Part shown: one piece after another, positions 1 to 14,500 of the stretch
How positions within the stretch are numbered: the stretch's first letter is position 1
How the letters are laid out: the number at the start of each line of letters is the position of its first letter
Notes under the pieces: model-generated
What the model was told of the DNA's origin: nothing
Seen by the model: the letters and a program-made list of their open reading frames with translations, nothing else
Database searches by the model: none
Assembly: GCA_001972305.1 (NCBI GenBank)
Contig: BDDD01002241.1
Span: 71,199-135,198, forward strand
DNA: 64,000 bases
DNA from: Cephalotus follicularis
Taxonomy: Eukaryota > Streptophyta > Magnoliopsida > Oxalidales > Cephalotaceae
Direction of reading: 5' to 3'
Translations under genes and position numbers: made by a program

Positions 1-650
1 TCTCAGCTGGAGGTTCCTCCGTTTAAATGGATTTTTAATATTTGATTGTTTATTCATTTTGTTAACGGACAGGTAATTTATCTTAAGAAAGGTTTATTGG
101 ATACACAAGTAAACTTTACCTATTTCTTGTTTGTTTTGTAGTTAGTATGTTTCAATGTGTTTAGTCTGGAGATTTTACTTGTTTAAACTCGTCTTTTGAA
201 CTCCAGTAAGGTCTCTCTCAATTGCCACAATTGAATTCATTCAACTTTATCAGCCTTCTTTGCTTATTCATTGGGTCATATGTGTGATGTAGAGACTTAC
301 ACAGTATATTTGTTATTGGAAAATTACTTTGCCTACTTTCTGTAAAGTTTGATCTAATGAGATCCAGATGGTAATCTATGAATGTGGGCGAAATATTCTC
401 ATGACAAGTGAATTGAGTAGCCCTTTCTCGCCTTTCTACCACAGGAGCTATTATGCAGGGGCTCTTGTTCATATTTAGAAAGGAAAAAAAGAAAGGTAGA
501 AGAAAAATATATACCCAGTTCGCTTGAAATATTGTAGTCATATATAGATAATGCTATACATGTTATTATTTTTCCTCTGCAGCCTAAATGATATCTAGTA
601 TATTGTTGACAGTAATATATTAATGCATATAGTTTCTTCCTTTGCTGTAG
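1..650 (+). other. Intron of DCL3 (left edge of window)
   Basis: No coding stretch matching the Dicer helicase N-terminus is visible. The segment ends in a pyrimidine-rich tract and TAG just before the first recognisable DCL3 exon at 651. The exons with the Walker A motif must lie to the left of the window. Confidence 0.7.
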
Positions 651-3600
651 GTATTGGTTATGACACCTCAGATTCTCTTAGATGCCTTAAGAAAGGCATT
701 CTTGAGTATAAATATGATATGCTTGCTAATTATTGATGAATGCCACCATGCTTCTGGTAATCATCCGTATGCAAAAATAATGAAGGTTAAAATCATTTCT
801 TGCCAGAAGTTCCATCATATTTTTTATCTCTTATTAATTTATCAGCGGATTCTCTAACTAAAATTTTCATGATTAAAAAAAAACTCATTGATTTGTAATT
901 TTTTAATGAAGGAATTTTATCACAAGTCAAATTTCAAGCCAAAGATTTTTGGAATGACAGCATCTCCTGTTGTTAGAAAAGGTAAGGTCTTGATAAATTA
1001 TTTTTATACCTTCTATTTCATTGGAAGTTATTCGGATGGACTGCAATACCTATATTTATTGCACTTCCCTTGCATAGTTTTCATGTTGCCTCCAGTCCTT
1101 AAAATTGCGAACTGTTAATTTGCTGTATACTACTAGCAGTTGATAGGTTGCATTGAAGTTAAAAGGCTATTAGATGCCGAGTCAATCTTTGTTTACTTTG
1201 CATAGTGATTGTACATGTGTCTGATTTTATTGTCTCTGTGTAATTTGACCTGAAAAAACCTACAATACTTTCTCTGAGAGTAGTTGGGTTAGGTCAAACT
1301 CTCTACATTGGTTCCTTCAAATTGTATCCCTACTTTTTTCTTGCAAACCGCTGTACGGAAGACTCAAAACAGGGATACGGTTCATTAATTGTGTAGAGAC
1401 TTGGCAGTTCCTCTTGTAGTGTGCTAAGGTTTCAACTATACTTTCAGACTGATTTAATAGTCGACCCCTTGGCACTTGGTGTTTCGTTGTTACTCATGAA
1501 ATCTGCTTCCTCTTCTTTTCAAGTGATGCGTTTCTTAAACTTTAAAGCACATATTCTAATAAATATGGAGAGTTTCATCAGTTCCATGTTCTTATCAAGT
1601 TTGTGAATTAATACCCTACTCTATTAATTTGAACATCCTTCACTAATGAGACTTTGTAAATAAGGTGTCTCATCATCCAGGGATTGTGAGGGTCAACTGT
1701 CAGAACTTGAAAGCATTTTGGATTCTTTGGTAAATTACTCTGAATTCATCAATATAATTACTTCAATTGATGATGCATGAATATCATGGATGTTTGCTGC
1801 TGCAGATTTATACTATTGAAGACAGGACAGAAGTGGAAGTACATGTTCCCTCTGCCGAACAAAGTTGTAGATTTTATGACCAAACACGTTTTTGTATTTT
1901 GAATTTGAAAGCAAAGATGGACGATGCATTGTCCAAGGTATTCTTTCTCCTCCAAATATGAACTAAATACATAATTCAACTTTATTTGCGTATGCTAATG
2001 TTTTTTTTTTTTTGTAACTGATTTTCTTATTTAATTTTTTGGCATGGACAGTTTGATGCTTCGTTGTTAACGTTACAAAATTCAATGCAAATAAGTTATA
2101 AAGATGTGGATGATAAATTTAAGGCACTGCGGAGGCGTCTGTTGAATGATTATGCCAAGATATGGCACTGCCTTGATGATCTGGGCCTTATATGTGCTTA
2201 TGAGGTATGAACTGAATGGATTATAAATTTGATGCAAGTAATCCCAAGTACTGCCTCATCAGAACAATGATTTTGGATTATCGTAAAAAAATGACTAAAA
2301 ATTTCTCTGCCTTCCATTAGAAACATTGACTGACATGTCCTAATATTCCTCATTATACTGAGGAAATTATACTGAGGAAGTTAAAGGCACTGAGAAAATG
2401 GCTGTTCAATGATTCTACCAAGATTTTGCATTGCCTTGATGATCTGGGCATTATATGTGCTTATGAGGTATGAATGTACTGAGGGAGTTTATGTTGAAAA
2501 GGAAGTTTTCCTGCTATATACAATTCAAGTGGCTCAAGTTGGGCATGCATTTAACCTTATTGAAATGTCATCGTTGCTACTTGCTATTACACAAATAGGT
2601 CATTTTGATGCAAGTAATTCCAAGTAATCCATCATCAGGACAATAATTTTGATGATCTGCGAAAAAGTACTAAAACTTTCTCTCCATTCCTTTAGAAACA
2701 TTGACTGACATGTCCTAATCTTCCAACTATGAGATTATCTTCAGATATGGTGCATTAAAAGGTCCTCCTGGGCTGTATAATTTGGTTATGGTAAACACTT
2801 TCAGTTTGGATTGAAGCTTCTAATATTTCTGGTTTTGTAGGCTGTGAAAGCCTGTCTGGAAAATGTCCCAAATGCCAATGAAGATTGTGATACTTATAGA
2901 AGAAGCATTCTACAGTGTAAATTATTTCTTGAGGAAGTGTTAAGTATAATTCAGGAGTCCCTGCCAGTTGGTATGCTGTGAAGTATCTTTCTGTGCTTAT
3001 CTGTTGATTGAAGTTTACTGCAAATTGCTTATCATTGGTGCTGTATTCCAATTAATTGCTTCCTGTTTATCTGAAATTAGGTTCCTTTTCAGGTGATGAA
3101 ATTTTTTTGCATTGCGGGTTTGATTATTTGGAGGCAGTTGAGTTGGGCTACATCTCTCCAAAGTTACATGAACTTATTCAAATTTTCTTATCATTTAGGT
3201 AATAAAGCAACTTTACTGGTTAATCTCCATATAGATATATCATTACAAATCTATTTGCTATCAACTTTGTGGTACAGAGGTAGCAAGGTATTGTCCCTCA
3301 TTTTTGTGGAAAGAATTATTACAGCAAATGTAATTCAAAGGTTCGTGAAAAAAGTTTCCGCTTTAGGTCATTTCACAGTTTCCTATTTGACTGGAAGTAA
3401 TACATCCGTTGATGCACTGGCACCTAAAGTGCAAAAGGAAACCTTGGAGTCTTTTCGCTCTGGAAAGGTATCTACTCTATCATTTAATGAAATTGACATA
3501 TAAGAAGTGCAAGTATTTTAATCTTAATTGGTAATGAGTAAACCCTTCTCCATAGGTCAATCTGTTATTTGCTACTGATGTGGTCGAGGAGGGAATTCAC

Positions 3601-6600
3601 GTGCCAAACTGCTCCTGTGTGATACGTTTTGACCTACCCAAGACAGTCCGTAGTTACATCCAGTCTCGAGGACGAGCTCGACAGAATAACTCCCAATTTA
3701 TTGTTATGCTTGAGAGGTGAAATGTTGTTTAAATACTTCAATCTATTACAAGTTACAACTATGGTAGAACTCTTTGCATCTGGGCCATTCATAACATACA
3801 TTTGCCTTCTTATGTATAGAAAATTATAAAGCACAGAACCTGACTAGATACATAATTACAGGGGAAATGTGAAACAAAGGGATCAGTTGTTTGATATTAT
3901 CAGGAGTGAGCACTTGATAGATTCAGCTCCAAATACAACAGTAAACCCTGATGCACGCTTCCTGAAACCTTGCACCCTTGAGGAAACAAATGCATATGTT
4001 GTAGAGGCAACTGGGGCATCAGTTACTGCAGATTCAAGTGTCAGTGTCTTAAATCGATACTGTGAAAAGCTTCCTCGAGACAAGTATTGATGCATGCTCC
4101 TTGCTATATTTAGTTACAGTCATGCGTGCTTCACTTTGCTTTTTTTTTTTTCATGAAGAATTTTTCTATGAAGCAAGTCATCTCACATGTATAACTAACT
4201 TTCTACTTCTTAATTTAGATTCTACACTCCAAAGCCAAGTTTTGACTACGTAAATTCCGGAGGTTCTGTTGAGTGTAATATAACATTCCCTCCTAATTCG
4301 GCTCTTCAGACAATAGTTGGTCATGCAAGTAAGAATTCTCATTTAGCAAAGCAACTTGCATGCTTAGACGCATGTAAGAAGCTGCATGAAATGGGTGCTT
4401 TGGATGATCATCTTCTTCCATCCATGGAAGTACCTTCTGACAATAATCTCAGCGTGAAAAGCAAAGAAACATCTGCAGGTCCAGGTATGCTTGTGCATGA
4501 ACTCACTAACCTTTTTGGCAGTTTGGAAATCAGCGCATTATGAAATTGGTATTTTGTTCTAAATCCTTACCATTCATGGTATAAATTATTGTTATTATCT
4601 CCTGAGCAGTCTTAATCCTTTCCCACATTCTGTAGTTTCCATGGCTACTGTCCTGTTGTAGAATTGGGTTGATTTTACGATGTTAGGACATCTATTAAAC
4701 TTTAATTGGACATAATTTGTAGTACATTCAATATTTGGTACTGATCCCGGATCATGAATTGACTATTCAGAAGTAATGCAAATATTATGATAAAATGCTT
4801 TCACTTACCAGCCAGTTGTGCATTTCTCAAAGTTTAATGTCAGATTTAATATTTTCCCTCCTCCATATGGAAAATGTGGGATTTAATAATGTTGCTAGAA
4901 CTTGTTGAAGGAGGGATGCAACTTGTTATGTTGCATTAACTGGTAGTTGAAGACTTTGCAAGTTGTTGCAGAACTTAGTTTAGTGCTTCTGACCACTTCT
5001 GAATAAGCTAATAGTGAGGCCGAATAGTTGGTGGTGTTTTTGGTTATTGCTTCTGTATGAATCTTAATATGTTGATTTTTATGAGTTGCTGGTCTTTGTT
5101 TATGTTTCCCATGTTATATGTGCTGAATAAGTTTGTGTATCTCATTCAATTTATCTTTTTTCTTTAAAGGGACAACAAAAAGGAAGGAATTGCATGGAAC
5201 AACTCCACTTCGTGCATTAGTTGGAAGTTGGAAAGATGATATAGATGGTGCCCTTTTTCATGCATATAAATTCTACTTCTCATGTAATATCGTTAGTCAG
5301 ATCTATTCTAGTTTTGTTCTTCTGATTGAATCAAAGCTTGATGATGATGTGGGAGACATTGAAGTGGACCTTTACTTGGTCGCAAAGATGGTTAAGGCTA
5401 CTGTTTCTTCTTGTGGGCAAGTGCGTTTGGATGCAGAACAGGTATAAACATGACCTTGTAAATCCCATGATAGCCTTTCTTGGAAATGAATTCTGTGTAA
5501 TGCCATTAATATCTGCCTTTTCATACCAGATGATTAAAGCAAAATGCTTTCAAGAGTTTTTCTTTAATGGCTTGTTTGGGAGATTATTTTGTGGATCCAA
5601 ATCGTCTTCAACACTGAGACAGTTTTTACTTCAAAATGAAACTGAATCACTCTGGAACCAATCGTACATGTATTTACTTTTACCAATTGAGCATGACCCA
5701 TTGAAAATTAAGTGGGATGCAATCAATGGTTGTACTTCTGTGGTAGAATATTTGAAGAAAAACCCTTTGTTGAGTGTTAAGCACTGTAATGATGCCGAAG
5801 TAAATTTATTACCCTCTACGAATGGTTCGTCTGAGACCAAATTCGAGGGTAGTGTTATTCACTTTGCTAATAATTCATTTGATATAGACAATCTCAAAAA
5901 CATGGTAGTAATGGCTGTTCACACCGGAAAGATCTACTCCATAGTTCAAGTGGTGAGTAATTCATCTGCTGAGAATCGTTTTGATGGAACCACTGATGCT
6001 GCCCCTTCAAATTTTACTACCTTTCGTGAGTACTTCAACAAAAAGTAGGTGACTATAATCCTGAATGATATTTTGTGATTATAGCATATATGATTTCCTG
6101 TATTTGTGAATAAAATTTGCTCTGGTCAGGTACAGAATTATGCTGATGTATCCAGGACAGCCTTTGTTGTTGTTGAAACAGAGTCATAAACCTCACAACC
6201 TTCTTGTGGACTTCAATGATGAAGGTTTGTTTATGCTGGCCTTTATCATGATGTAGTTCATTAATTTCTTTTTAGGTGTATGCATTTTATGCTTGGGAAC
6301 TATGCTAGGAGATATGTGTGCTTGTCCTGAAAAAGGAAAAAAATGAAAAAAGAAATTTGAGAACATATAAATCACACACAACTTAGTGCAAGGATTTTAA
6401 CTAAAAACAAGCTGGCCTTGTGGGAAGACTAAATGGTTTTCTTTTTCAAGCTGCTTTAATTAAATATGAATTCTGACTTGGGGTATGATTTCTAATATTG
6501 TGCTTCAAATCAGCAGATGCTTGTGGTAAGGCACCAGAAGCTAAGAAGCCACGAATGCATGTTCACATGCCACCAGAGCTTTTAATTCATGTTAATGTTG

Positions 6601-7039
6601 GAATAGATGTTTTGAAAGCATTTTACTTGCTACCCTCTTTGATGTATCGTCTGGAGTCTCTAATGTTGGCTAGCCAACTGAGAGAAGAGATTGGTTTTCG
6701 TTCAAGTGACTTCCATATAGCAAGCTCATTGGTTTGTCTTCTTATTGACTTGTAATATTGCAGTTTCTAATAATTCAATTACGAAGTTTGTTTAATTTAT
6801 ATTTTATGATTAGATTTTGGAAGCTCTTACAACCCTCAAGTGTTGTGAAAGTTTTTCAATGGAGAGATTGGAATTATTGGGAGATTCTGTCTTGAAGTAT
6901 GCTGTGAGCTGCCACCTGTACCTTAACTATCCCAAAAAACATGAAGGGCAATTATCTGCTTTGCGCTCCTATGCTGTTTGTAATGCGACGCTATATAAAT
7001 TAGGAACAGATCGCAAAGTACAGGTACTTAAACTTATAT

Positions 7040-7079
<40 letters not shown>

Positions 7080-9851
7080 TGTGTGTTGCCCTTTACTAGT
7101 GTGATTCATTCATCATTAAGCACATAATATAAGTTGCCCTCTCTTCAGTCATGCCATATGCTTGTCTATTAACATGCTTCGAAAATTATCATTAATTTCC
7201 ATAATAAGTTAATAATAATAGCTTGCAATTCTTATCTGACAGGAATATATACGAGACAGTGCATTTGATCCCCGCCGTTGGGTTGCTCCAGGGCAGCGTT
7301 CTCTACGACCTGTTCCTTGTAATTGCGGGGTGGATTCTTTAGAAGTACCTTTGGATCCCAAATTTCAAAGTGAAATACCACCAGGTGTGGTTGGAAAGTG
7401 CTGTGATCTGGGTCACAGATGGATGGGTTCAAAAACCATATCTGATTGTGTTGAAGCACTTATAGGAGCATACTACATCAGCGGTGGATTGGTTGCTGCA
7501 CTTCATATGATGAAGTGGCTTGGTATTGATGTAGAACTTGATTCTTCATTAGTAGTGTCAGCCACTAATAGTGCATCTACAAGATCCTATACCCCCAAAG
7601 ATGATGAGATTGATGCACTAGAGTCGAAGATTGGGTATAAATTTTGTGTAAAGTTTTTTTTACAGGAGGCAATCACACATGCAACCAACCAAGAGGTCTA
7701 CTGTTACCAGGTAGCTACTAAATCTGCTTGTTTCGTGCCAAATTAAGTTAATTTTAACTCTTACAAATGCCTTTTTTTGTTTTCTAATCTAGATTAGTTC
7801 AAAGCCTTAAACGAATAATTTTTGAGTATTTGGACAGCAACTGCCTTAATAATTTCAAGAAAATGATTCTACTGGCTTATACATTTCAAGGAATGTACTA
7901 ATATGGTATTTAAATGCATAAAAGTTTTATAACTTGTGCTATTATGAAGGCAAGAGTTCCATATGATCCTGCTTTTTAACTTCTTTGAGTTTCCGGCAGA
8001 GACTTGAATTTCTTGGGGATTCCGTTTTGGACCTTCTTATTACCCAGCATTTTTATCAGAGCCACGGACATATAGATCCAGGTGAATTGACTGACTTGCG
8101 TTCAGCTTCTGTTAATAATGAAAATTTTGCTCAAGTTGCTGTGAGACGAAATCTGTATGAGCATCTTCAACATTGTTCTACATTGCTACTTAGTCAGATA
8201 ACTGAGTATGTAAAATCATTTCCTGAACCACTTGATGATACAAGTTCAGCACCAAGTAAAAGAGGTCCTAAGGTATGTTCGTATGCTGAACTAGACAGTA
8301 GTATTTCTTTGTATTCTAGTACTATTTCTTTTGAGTTTGCAGTTGCATAAACTCTTCAGCTGCTCAGATTTTTCAACTTTTTTTTTATATTACAAAATTT
8401 GATCGGGTATAAGAGTTAAAACAAGGGGTTGGGGGTCTGAGCTTATTTTTTTATACATTATTTATTTTTATATCAATAATATATTTAATAACTCAATCAA
8501 AATCTTATTAGCGTCATTCAATAAAAAAATATTCTGAATTCTTTATTCAATTATCACTATGAAGCTATAAAGGAAATGTAAAATTCTTGGGTAGCCTAAT
8601 ACTTTTGTTCCTATTCATTTGATTATATTTGGTTTTCTCTTGCTGATCCTTTATTGTCTCCAGGCTCTTGGAGACCTGGTGGAAAGTATTGCCGGGGCAA
8701 TCTTGATGGATACTAGGCTTGATCTTGATGAAGTTTGGAGGATATTTAAACCACTCCTATCCCCAATTGCGACCCCTGAAAAACTTGAACTGGCTCCACT
8801 GCGTGAACTAAATGAATTATGTGACTCTCTTGGATATTTTATTAAAGAAAAATGTACTAATAGAGGGGAAATGGTGCATGCTGAGCTTAGGTTACAGCTG
8901 GATGATGTTCTTTTGGTTGGAGAAGGAACAGAACGGACCAGAAAACTTGCAAAAGGAAAAGCAGCTTGTCATTTGTTGAAGGAACTTGAGGTTTGTCAAT
9001 GCTGTTATTAACTCATACATTACATGCTTTGCAATTGCCTCCAATCGGCTTACATTAGTTAAAGATTATGGAAAACTATAACCATATAAAGTTAATGCTG
9101 AAAATTTTGTAATGCAACAGAATAACAAAATATCCGGAGGTGTTTCCAAGAGGAGGAAACTGGACCCTCTTGGTGATTTATCTTTCATGGAATTGGATAT
9201 CAATGTCTTAAGCCAGACTATTGATGAAGATATGTCAGAGACGACAATACATAAAAAGCAAACGGGAGTTGAAATTATCTCAGGTTCCCTTTCCGATAAC
9301 TGTTCTAAGGAAGCCGGCAGTCCTAATGTTGACATCCCAAGTATGGATTAGTTTATTTTTTTCTCTCATTTTGATAAATTTATTCTGATTCTCATTAAGT
9401 TTGATATGGGTTCTTGCTTGTAGTTATTGGATCAATCAATATGAAAAAAGGAGGACCTCGAACTGCTCTTTCTCAACTCTGTAAGACAATGCTGTGGCCA
9501 AAGCCTACATTCGAAACAGATGAACAGAAATCAAGGTTACCCATCAACATTTATGGATTATCGGACCTGTTACTGATTTTCTTTTCTTTTTTAAAATTGT
9601 TACTTGTAGTTTTTCCTAAAATAATATTTTTATCCTGCAGAACTCCTATGGAAATTGATGAAGGTGATAAAAAGAGGAGTGCTTTTAACAGTTTTGTATC
9701 AAAAATAACTTTGCATATTCCCGGTTTTGGCAGTATCAAATGCACAGGAGATCCTAGAGCTGATAAGAAGAGTTCCTTTGACTCTGCTGCGGTCATCCTG
9801 CTTAAAAAGCTTCAGCAACAGGGAAAACTTATCATTGATGACTCCAAGTAA
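651..9851 (+). CDS. DCL3: DICER-LIKE 3, 3' part of gene (22 exons visible, N-terminus missing)
   Basis: Plant Dicer that cuts RDR2-made dsRNA into 24-nt siRNAs for RNA-directed DNA methylation in the nucleus (family knowledge). Exons: 651-785, 912-981, 1665-1729, 1806-1937, 2052-2204, 2841-2970, 3093-3198, 3278-3467, 3556-3716, 3862-4083, 4219-4484, 5170-5441, 5530-6044, 6130-6224, 6517-6731, 6814-7023, 7243-7710, 8000-8272, 8664-8990, 9121-9340, 9424-9535, 9641-9851. Phases join without a break, giving 1,515 visible residues and a TAA stop. Order, counted from the first visible codon: DECH helicase motif and FGMTASP (1-68); helicase C with QSRGRARQ (264-381); Dicer dimerisation domain (455-543); PAZ (about 720-837); RNase IIIa with ERLELLGDS and DCVEALIGA (909-1100); RNase IIIb with [11 protein letters not shown] and [10 protein letters not shown] (1110-1335); dsRNA-binding domain (1408-1515). 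The sequence fits DCL3 better than DCL1, 2 or 4, for example in KRKELHGTT before the PAZ region and INMKKGGP before the dsRBD. About 120-130 residues, including Walker A, lie off-window. Confidence 0.95.
2118..2735 (+). repeat. Tandem duplication inside DCL3 covering an exon end and its following intron
   Basis: The segment from about 2118 (end of the exon 2052-2204 plus following intron, to about 2350) recurs from about 2380 to 2735. Both copies hold GGCACTG, then CCTTGATGATCTGGGC, then TTATATGTGCTTATGAG followed by a GTATGA donor. The downstream intron text (TTTGATGCAAGTAAT and ACTGACATGTCCTAAT) also recurs in both. The second copy carries roughly 115 extra bases after its donor. Confidence 0.9.
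2381..2467 (+). other. Duplicated exon copy in DCL3, possibly cryptic or alternative
   Basis: A diverged copy of the last 87 bases of the exon 2052-2204. It is fully open in the same phase (29 codons, starting LKALRKWL and ending GIICAY plus Glu) and keeps the intact GAG/GTATGA donor. Its upstream AG at 2379-2380 has a purine-rich rather than pyrimidine-rich approach, so acceptor use is doubtful. If spliced in it would add 29 residues to the linker after the helicase N-domain without shifting the frame. Confidence 0.5.
7041..7086 (+). repeat. Compound (CT)n(GT)n microsatellite in a DCL3 intron
   Basis: About eleven CT units pass directly into about twelve GT units, just after the donor of the RNase IIIa exon that ends at 7023. 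Confidence 0.95.
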
Positions 9852-11539
9852 GCACACATGTGCCCTGTAATGAGAACTAGTCAGTCCACCAGTTCTAAAA
9901 TTTTAAATAACATGAAGCAACTTAGGAAGAGGATTATTGGTTATTAGGTTAATTGCGGTAACAATACTGAGAAAATGTAAGCCCTTACGGATGTAGTGTC
10001 ATAGATATTATCCTTATATGTAGGTAAATTCCCCTCGTGATAGTGAGAAATTGTAATCTAATACGATCAACTTTAGTTTATCATTTTTTCTAATATAAAA
10101 TATTCGATTTCTGTTATTATCACCCAACTCCCATCCCTGTCACCCCAATCTCTGTTCCCCTTAGTCTCTTACACAGCTCGTGCTCTGTGGTTGAGACAGC
10201 CACAGCCGAACGTATTATCCTCTACGAACATGAATTACTTACCATCAGGACTGGATGGCACCTTCAATATCATCTTCTACGTGCATACATATCTTTGAAT
10301 GAAGCAAAGATGCTTTGCAATCAGCAAGGTTTATGTATATGAAAATGTGGCAATTCACTAGAAATTGGAGTCTTTGAAAGACCCACTTTTACCTTACCAA
10401 TGTATTAACATAGTAGAAATTAAGTCCAATAGAAGTAATGGATGCCAGCGAGTTTGGGCTTTTGTTTTTTTGCATCAATTTGTTTGATTTTATCTCTGAT
10501 ACCATCGGTTGGAAATCAGTTTCTACTTGATTAGGAGTTTTGAATCAATCTCAAAAATATAAGTTTGAACTTGCTCCACAGATATCATACAAGCTTTGTT
10601 GCGATTTGAGCTCAAGGTCTAGCAAATAAGAAAGCCTAGCTCAAGCGCAAACTTATTTACGCTACATCTACAGAAGAACATTATAATTTGAATATGTTAA
10701 CAAGGATATAAAGAGCTATGTTCACGTTTAACGATTTTTTTTAAAAAGCTTGCAAATGAGTCCTTGAGGAGTTCGCTTATATGCCAAAGAACAGATATTG
10801 AGTTGCTTCAAACGACCATCGAGTAAACCTTGTGCCACTTCCAAATGCAAATCTAACTAAACGTAGTTAATATCAAATGTTGATCCAAATGAAGTTTCTA
10901 ATTCATAATCAGTAAGTGATACTGGCACATTTTAATTCATATTATATAAATGATGGGATCTGCACCGCAGTTGGATTACAAGATCCTGCTAGCCATTGAT
11001 GATTCCACAGAGACGATTCTTCACTATAGATGGCCGACATCCTTTATACTAAACCCATTACCAGACAGAACTCCAGTCCAGATGCTACAAATAGTCTCTA
11101 AGGCAATAAGAACAGAAGACCAAAGCATTGCAAGCAGAGCATTAACGGATCAAACTAAGAGCAACTTTGGAGCTTCAACCAATCCAACAACGTGTTTTAT
11201 TTACAGAGTGATTGCAAGGTGCTTCCCTCCGAATCAGGAAAAAGAAGAAAGGAGTTGCAGATGATGTGCAAATCAATTTATAAGGAAAATAAGATCTGGT
11301 AGTATTTCCTCCTTTGCTATTATTATGCACACCAACATCTAGTGCATTAATATAACGAAGGAAAGGATAAAACTATCATATGATTGGAAACACTAATCAT
11401 CTTCTAAAACTTGATGCATGGTCGTCCAACCAATCACCTGTTCGAGCTCAAGGACTTGTATCGCTAATACCTCAAGGACATAATTTCGCCTTCTGATAGG
11501 ATTGTCATCACCATATACTTAAAACCTCTTAGGGACAAA
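9852..11539. other. Convergent intergenic region between DCL3 and the BRCT gene
   Basis: Holds the 3' flanks of two convergent genes. A 104-codon open frame at 10950-11264 (plus) resembles nothing I recognise and has no codon pattern that convinces me it is coding. No RNA gene or mobile-element terminus was seen. Confidence 0.6.
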
Positions 11540-14500
11540 TCATGCTCTTATCAAAAGCTCATACACGTTACCGCTGTTATTTCCGCTAACTCGCTTCAAC
11601 ATCTCAAAACTCTTACGACTCCCCAAGAAATCAATTCGTTTAAAAATTATGTGACCTTGTTCTGCTACTTCTTTACTAGAGTACACTGATCGAAGCCGAT
11701 CAGCATGTCTTGAATCAGTATGAATTGCAGCCTCTATTTCAAGATGCGGCATCTTCTCCTGTGAGAGCATTAACATTTAACACACATCAACCACTTCAGG
11801 AAGATTAATCATTAAAATAATCGAAAGGTTCGAGGAACCACAGGGTAAGATCACATCAAATCAATGATCCTTAACAGCCAGACACAATAATTAGATGTGA
11901 GGGAAAAAAAAAGAAACTACACTTCCACTTTACTATATAACATTTGTTGACTTCTGCCATAACTCCCAAGCAGTACATAACACGGTGATGTTGTCAAGGA
12001 AGACAAATGCCATAGAAAATACTTTACAAAATATCCTTCATGCTAATTATTATTTACTAATTAATTCCCTTGAGAAGTTTCTTCTTCAGCATTCAAACAC
12101 TTCACCTGTACAATAAACTATTACAACGAAAGAATGCAGTGCATTTGAATAATCAAACGCAAAACATTTCCTTTAGACGAGAGGGGACCCACAATAATTA
12201 CAAAATGCCTTGACATCCAAAATCAAGGTGGACAAACAATAATTTAGTGACCAGGTGTCTTTAAATCATACCTGATAAAATGCATAGATATGATCCACTA
12301 GCTGCAAACATGTGAAGCCATTATTGCTGAAAAATGTTCTTGAAGAAGGCCCCATCTCCGAAAATCGGTCTATTGGAAAGAGAATGGTAATGAAGTGGTT
12401 TTTAAATATCAATTCAGCTTTCTCACTGCAAACAAGCCAACATAAGAAAAAGAACAGCAAATCTTCCAAAAGGATAAGAACTCCGTTATAAGGAGGGAAA
12501 AAAAGAAGCAACATTTCAGTTCACTAGACAGAATAACAAGTTCATATGGAGTTTACATGATGGTTCCAGTTAAAGGGGTTCATCATCCACCTTGAGACTA
12601 CCATAAAAGATGGAGCTTGTGCAATAGCAGAAAGAGAAAGAGAAACAACCTTTCTGTAAGTGGCCGTGTTAAGTTTGCAAATGCAGCTTCCAAATCCTTG
12701 CCAACCCCTTTTGCGTCAAAGAATACAGAAGTACGATGTTCACTGGCATCTTCAGCACTAAAAGAGTCTGTGTAGATAGAGATGGTTGAAGTTGGATCAG
12801 AGATTGACCAGCAGATGGACTCCAGAAGACAACTTGGGGTTATTGTACGTATTGGCGTTTGACAAGTCTGTAAGAACAACAGAATGCACAACAAATACTC
12901 ACATCAATATTAGCAGCCAAGTTGGTGATACAGTCTTCCATTTAAGCAAGAAGACTCCCCATCCTCCAAAACCCGACACACATACCCTCTCCCTTTTGTT
13001 GCCAATTAATTACCCACAAGCCAAGACATTTAGTAGGTAATACTGTATAAATTAGTGGCATGCTCTCTCACCCTCATCCCTGTGATGAAAAAACAGTCAA
13101 GCACAGGTCAAACCACACCTTTGGCTGTGCTGGGTCAACGTCAATATATTCCAATCTAAAACCGAAGGCACATCCACTTAAAACTTATCCCTCACAGCAG
13201 AGCTAACATGAGCATATTGTACCATCTCCAATTTCTAGATTTCTGTTATATCCAACCTAAACTAATCAAGCACAAGTTTGGTGCCTTAAATGCTGATATC
13301 GATCGTGGGGCAGGAATTACAATAGACTTGGCAATGTAAAAATCAACAAAAATAACAGAAACAAGCATGCATTGATGTAAAACCCTACAGGCAGACATAT
13401 AGATTATCAACCACTCACCTGCTGCATATAACAACCACGACGATTTCGAACTCCAATTTTCGCAGAATTCACAACCTGTTGCCTTTCTACATGGCTAGCT
13501 TTAATTCTCAAACTTTGAGCATATTGAGGGAAATTTACCCCATTAATTTCCTAAAAAAGTAAACATTTACAATATCACTTCTCCATGGTAAAAAGAAAAA
13601 TACAAGAACCAATTCAAAGAATACGTAATGAACATCTAAAGAATGTAAATTTTTTCACCACAAAATCTAATAACTTGCAAACGAAATTGACATATCAAAT
13701 AAAGGATAAGGTGGATTCATAACTCTGATTATTCGCAACAAGAATTGGAGTATTTAAAATGAAGACTAAGTTTTCTGTAACATACCTATTACACCACAAA
13801 AGGTGAGCTTAACGGGTTAAAATGAATATTTTCAGAACTATCACAATGCCCATCACAAGCTAGATCAATGCTCCAAAGTTCCTCCAACCTTGCTTAATCC
13901 CATTAATTAATATTTTGTCTCTAGCAGTTCATTGCATGCACGATTATTTACAAGATCCCAACCAACCATATCTAAAGCTCATAAAATACTGCAATTTGTG
14001 CATCTCAAATCCAACAAGACTATTCCTCCCAACATTTGAAAAGCATTTCAAGCAAAGGCATCACACATAAACGTTCTGTAACTTCATTGTTTTTATATTA
14101 CAATACTTCAAACCTAAAATTTAGGGATTAGATTTTCATTTCAGTTTCCTGGCCCTACTGCAATAAAGTGTAAATTCCAAACAACAAGTAGAAAAGTACC
14201 TCCACTGCATTATGACTATGAAAATTCTCTATCATTGTCCCAATCTGTCTCGCTAAATCAGTAGATACGTGAACAAGCCTCTGTGCATATTTTTCCTTGG
14301 CTGTTTTAAGAACCCAAAGTGGCTGAGGCACATCATAAACCGATATAGTTAAGCCAATAATATATAGAACTCTCTAGCTATGATTAAGTATAAACTGTCT
14401 TCTAGGTTGCAGATAATTCCAACAGCATAAACAGTCCAATATATACAATAATATGAAGACAGCCCAAAGGTAATATTGTGGGATATCTGGTCTGAGCATC

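Noticed and set aside
2409..2627. 72-codon frame overlapping the duplicated exon
   Set aside because: It is in a different frame from the DCL3 reading of 2381-2467 and runs through the donor site into intron.
10950..11264. 104-codon frame between DCL3 and the BRCT gene
   Set aside because: No recognised similarity, no convincing start context, single frame in a 3'-flank region; left as unassigned rather than called a gene.
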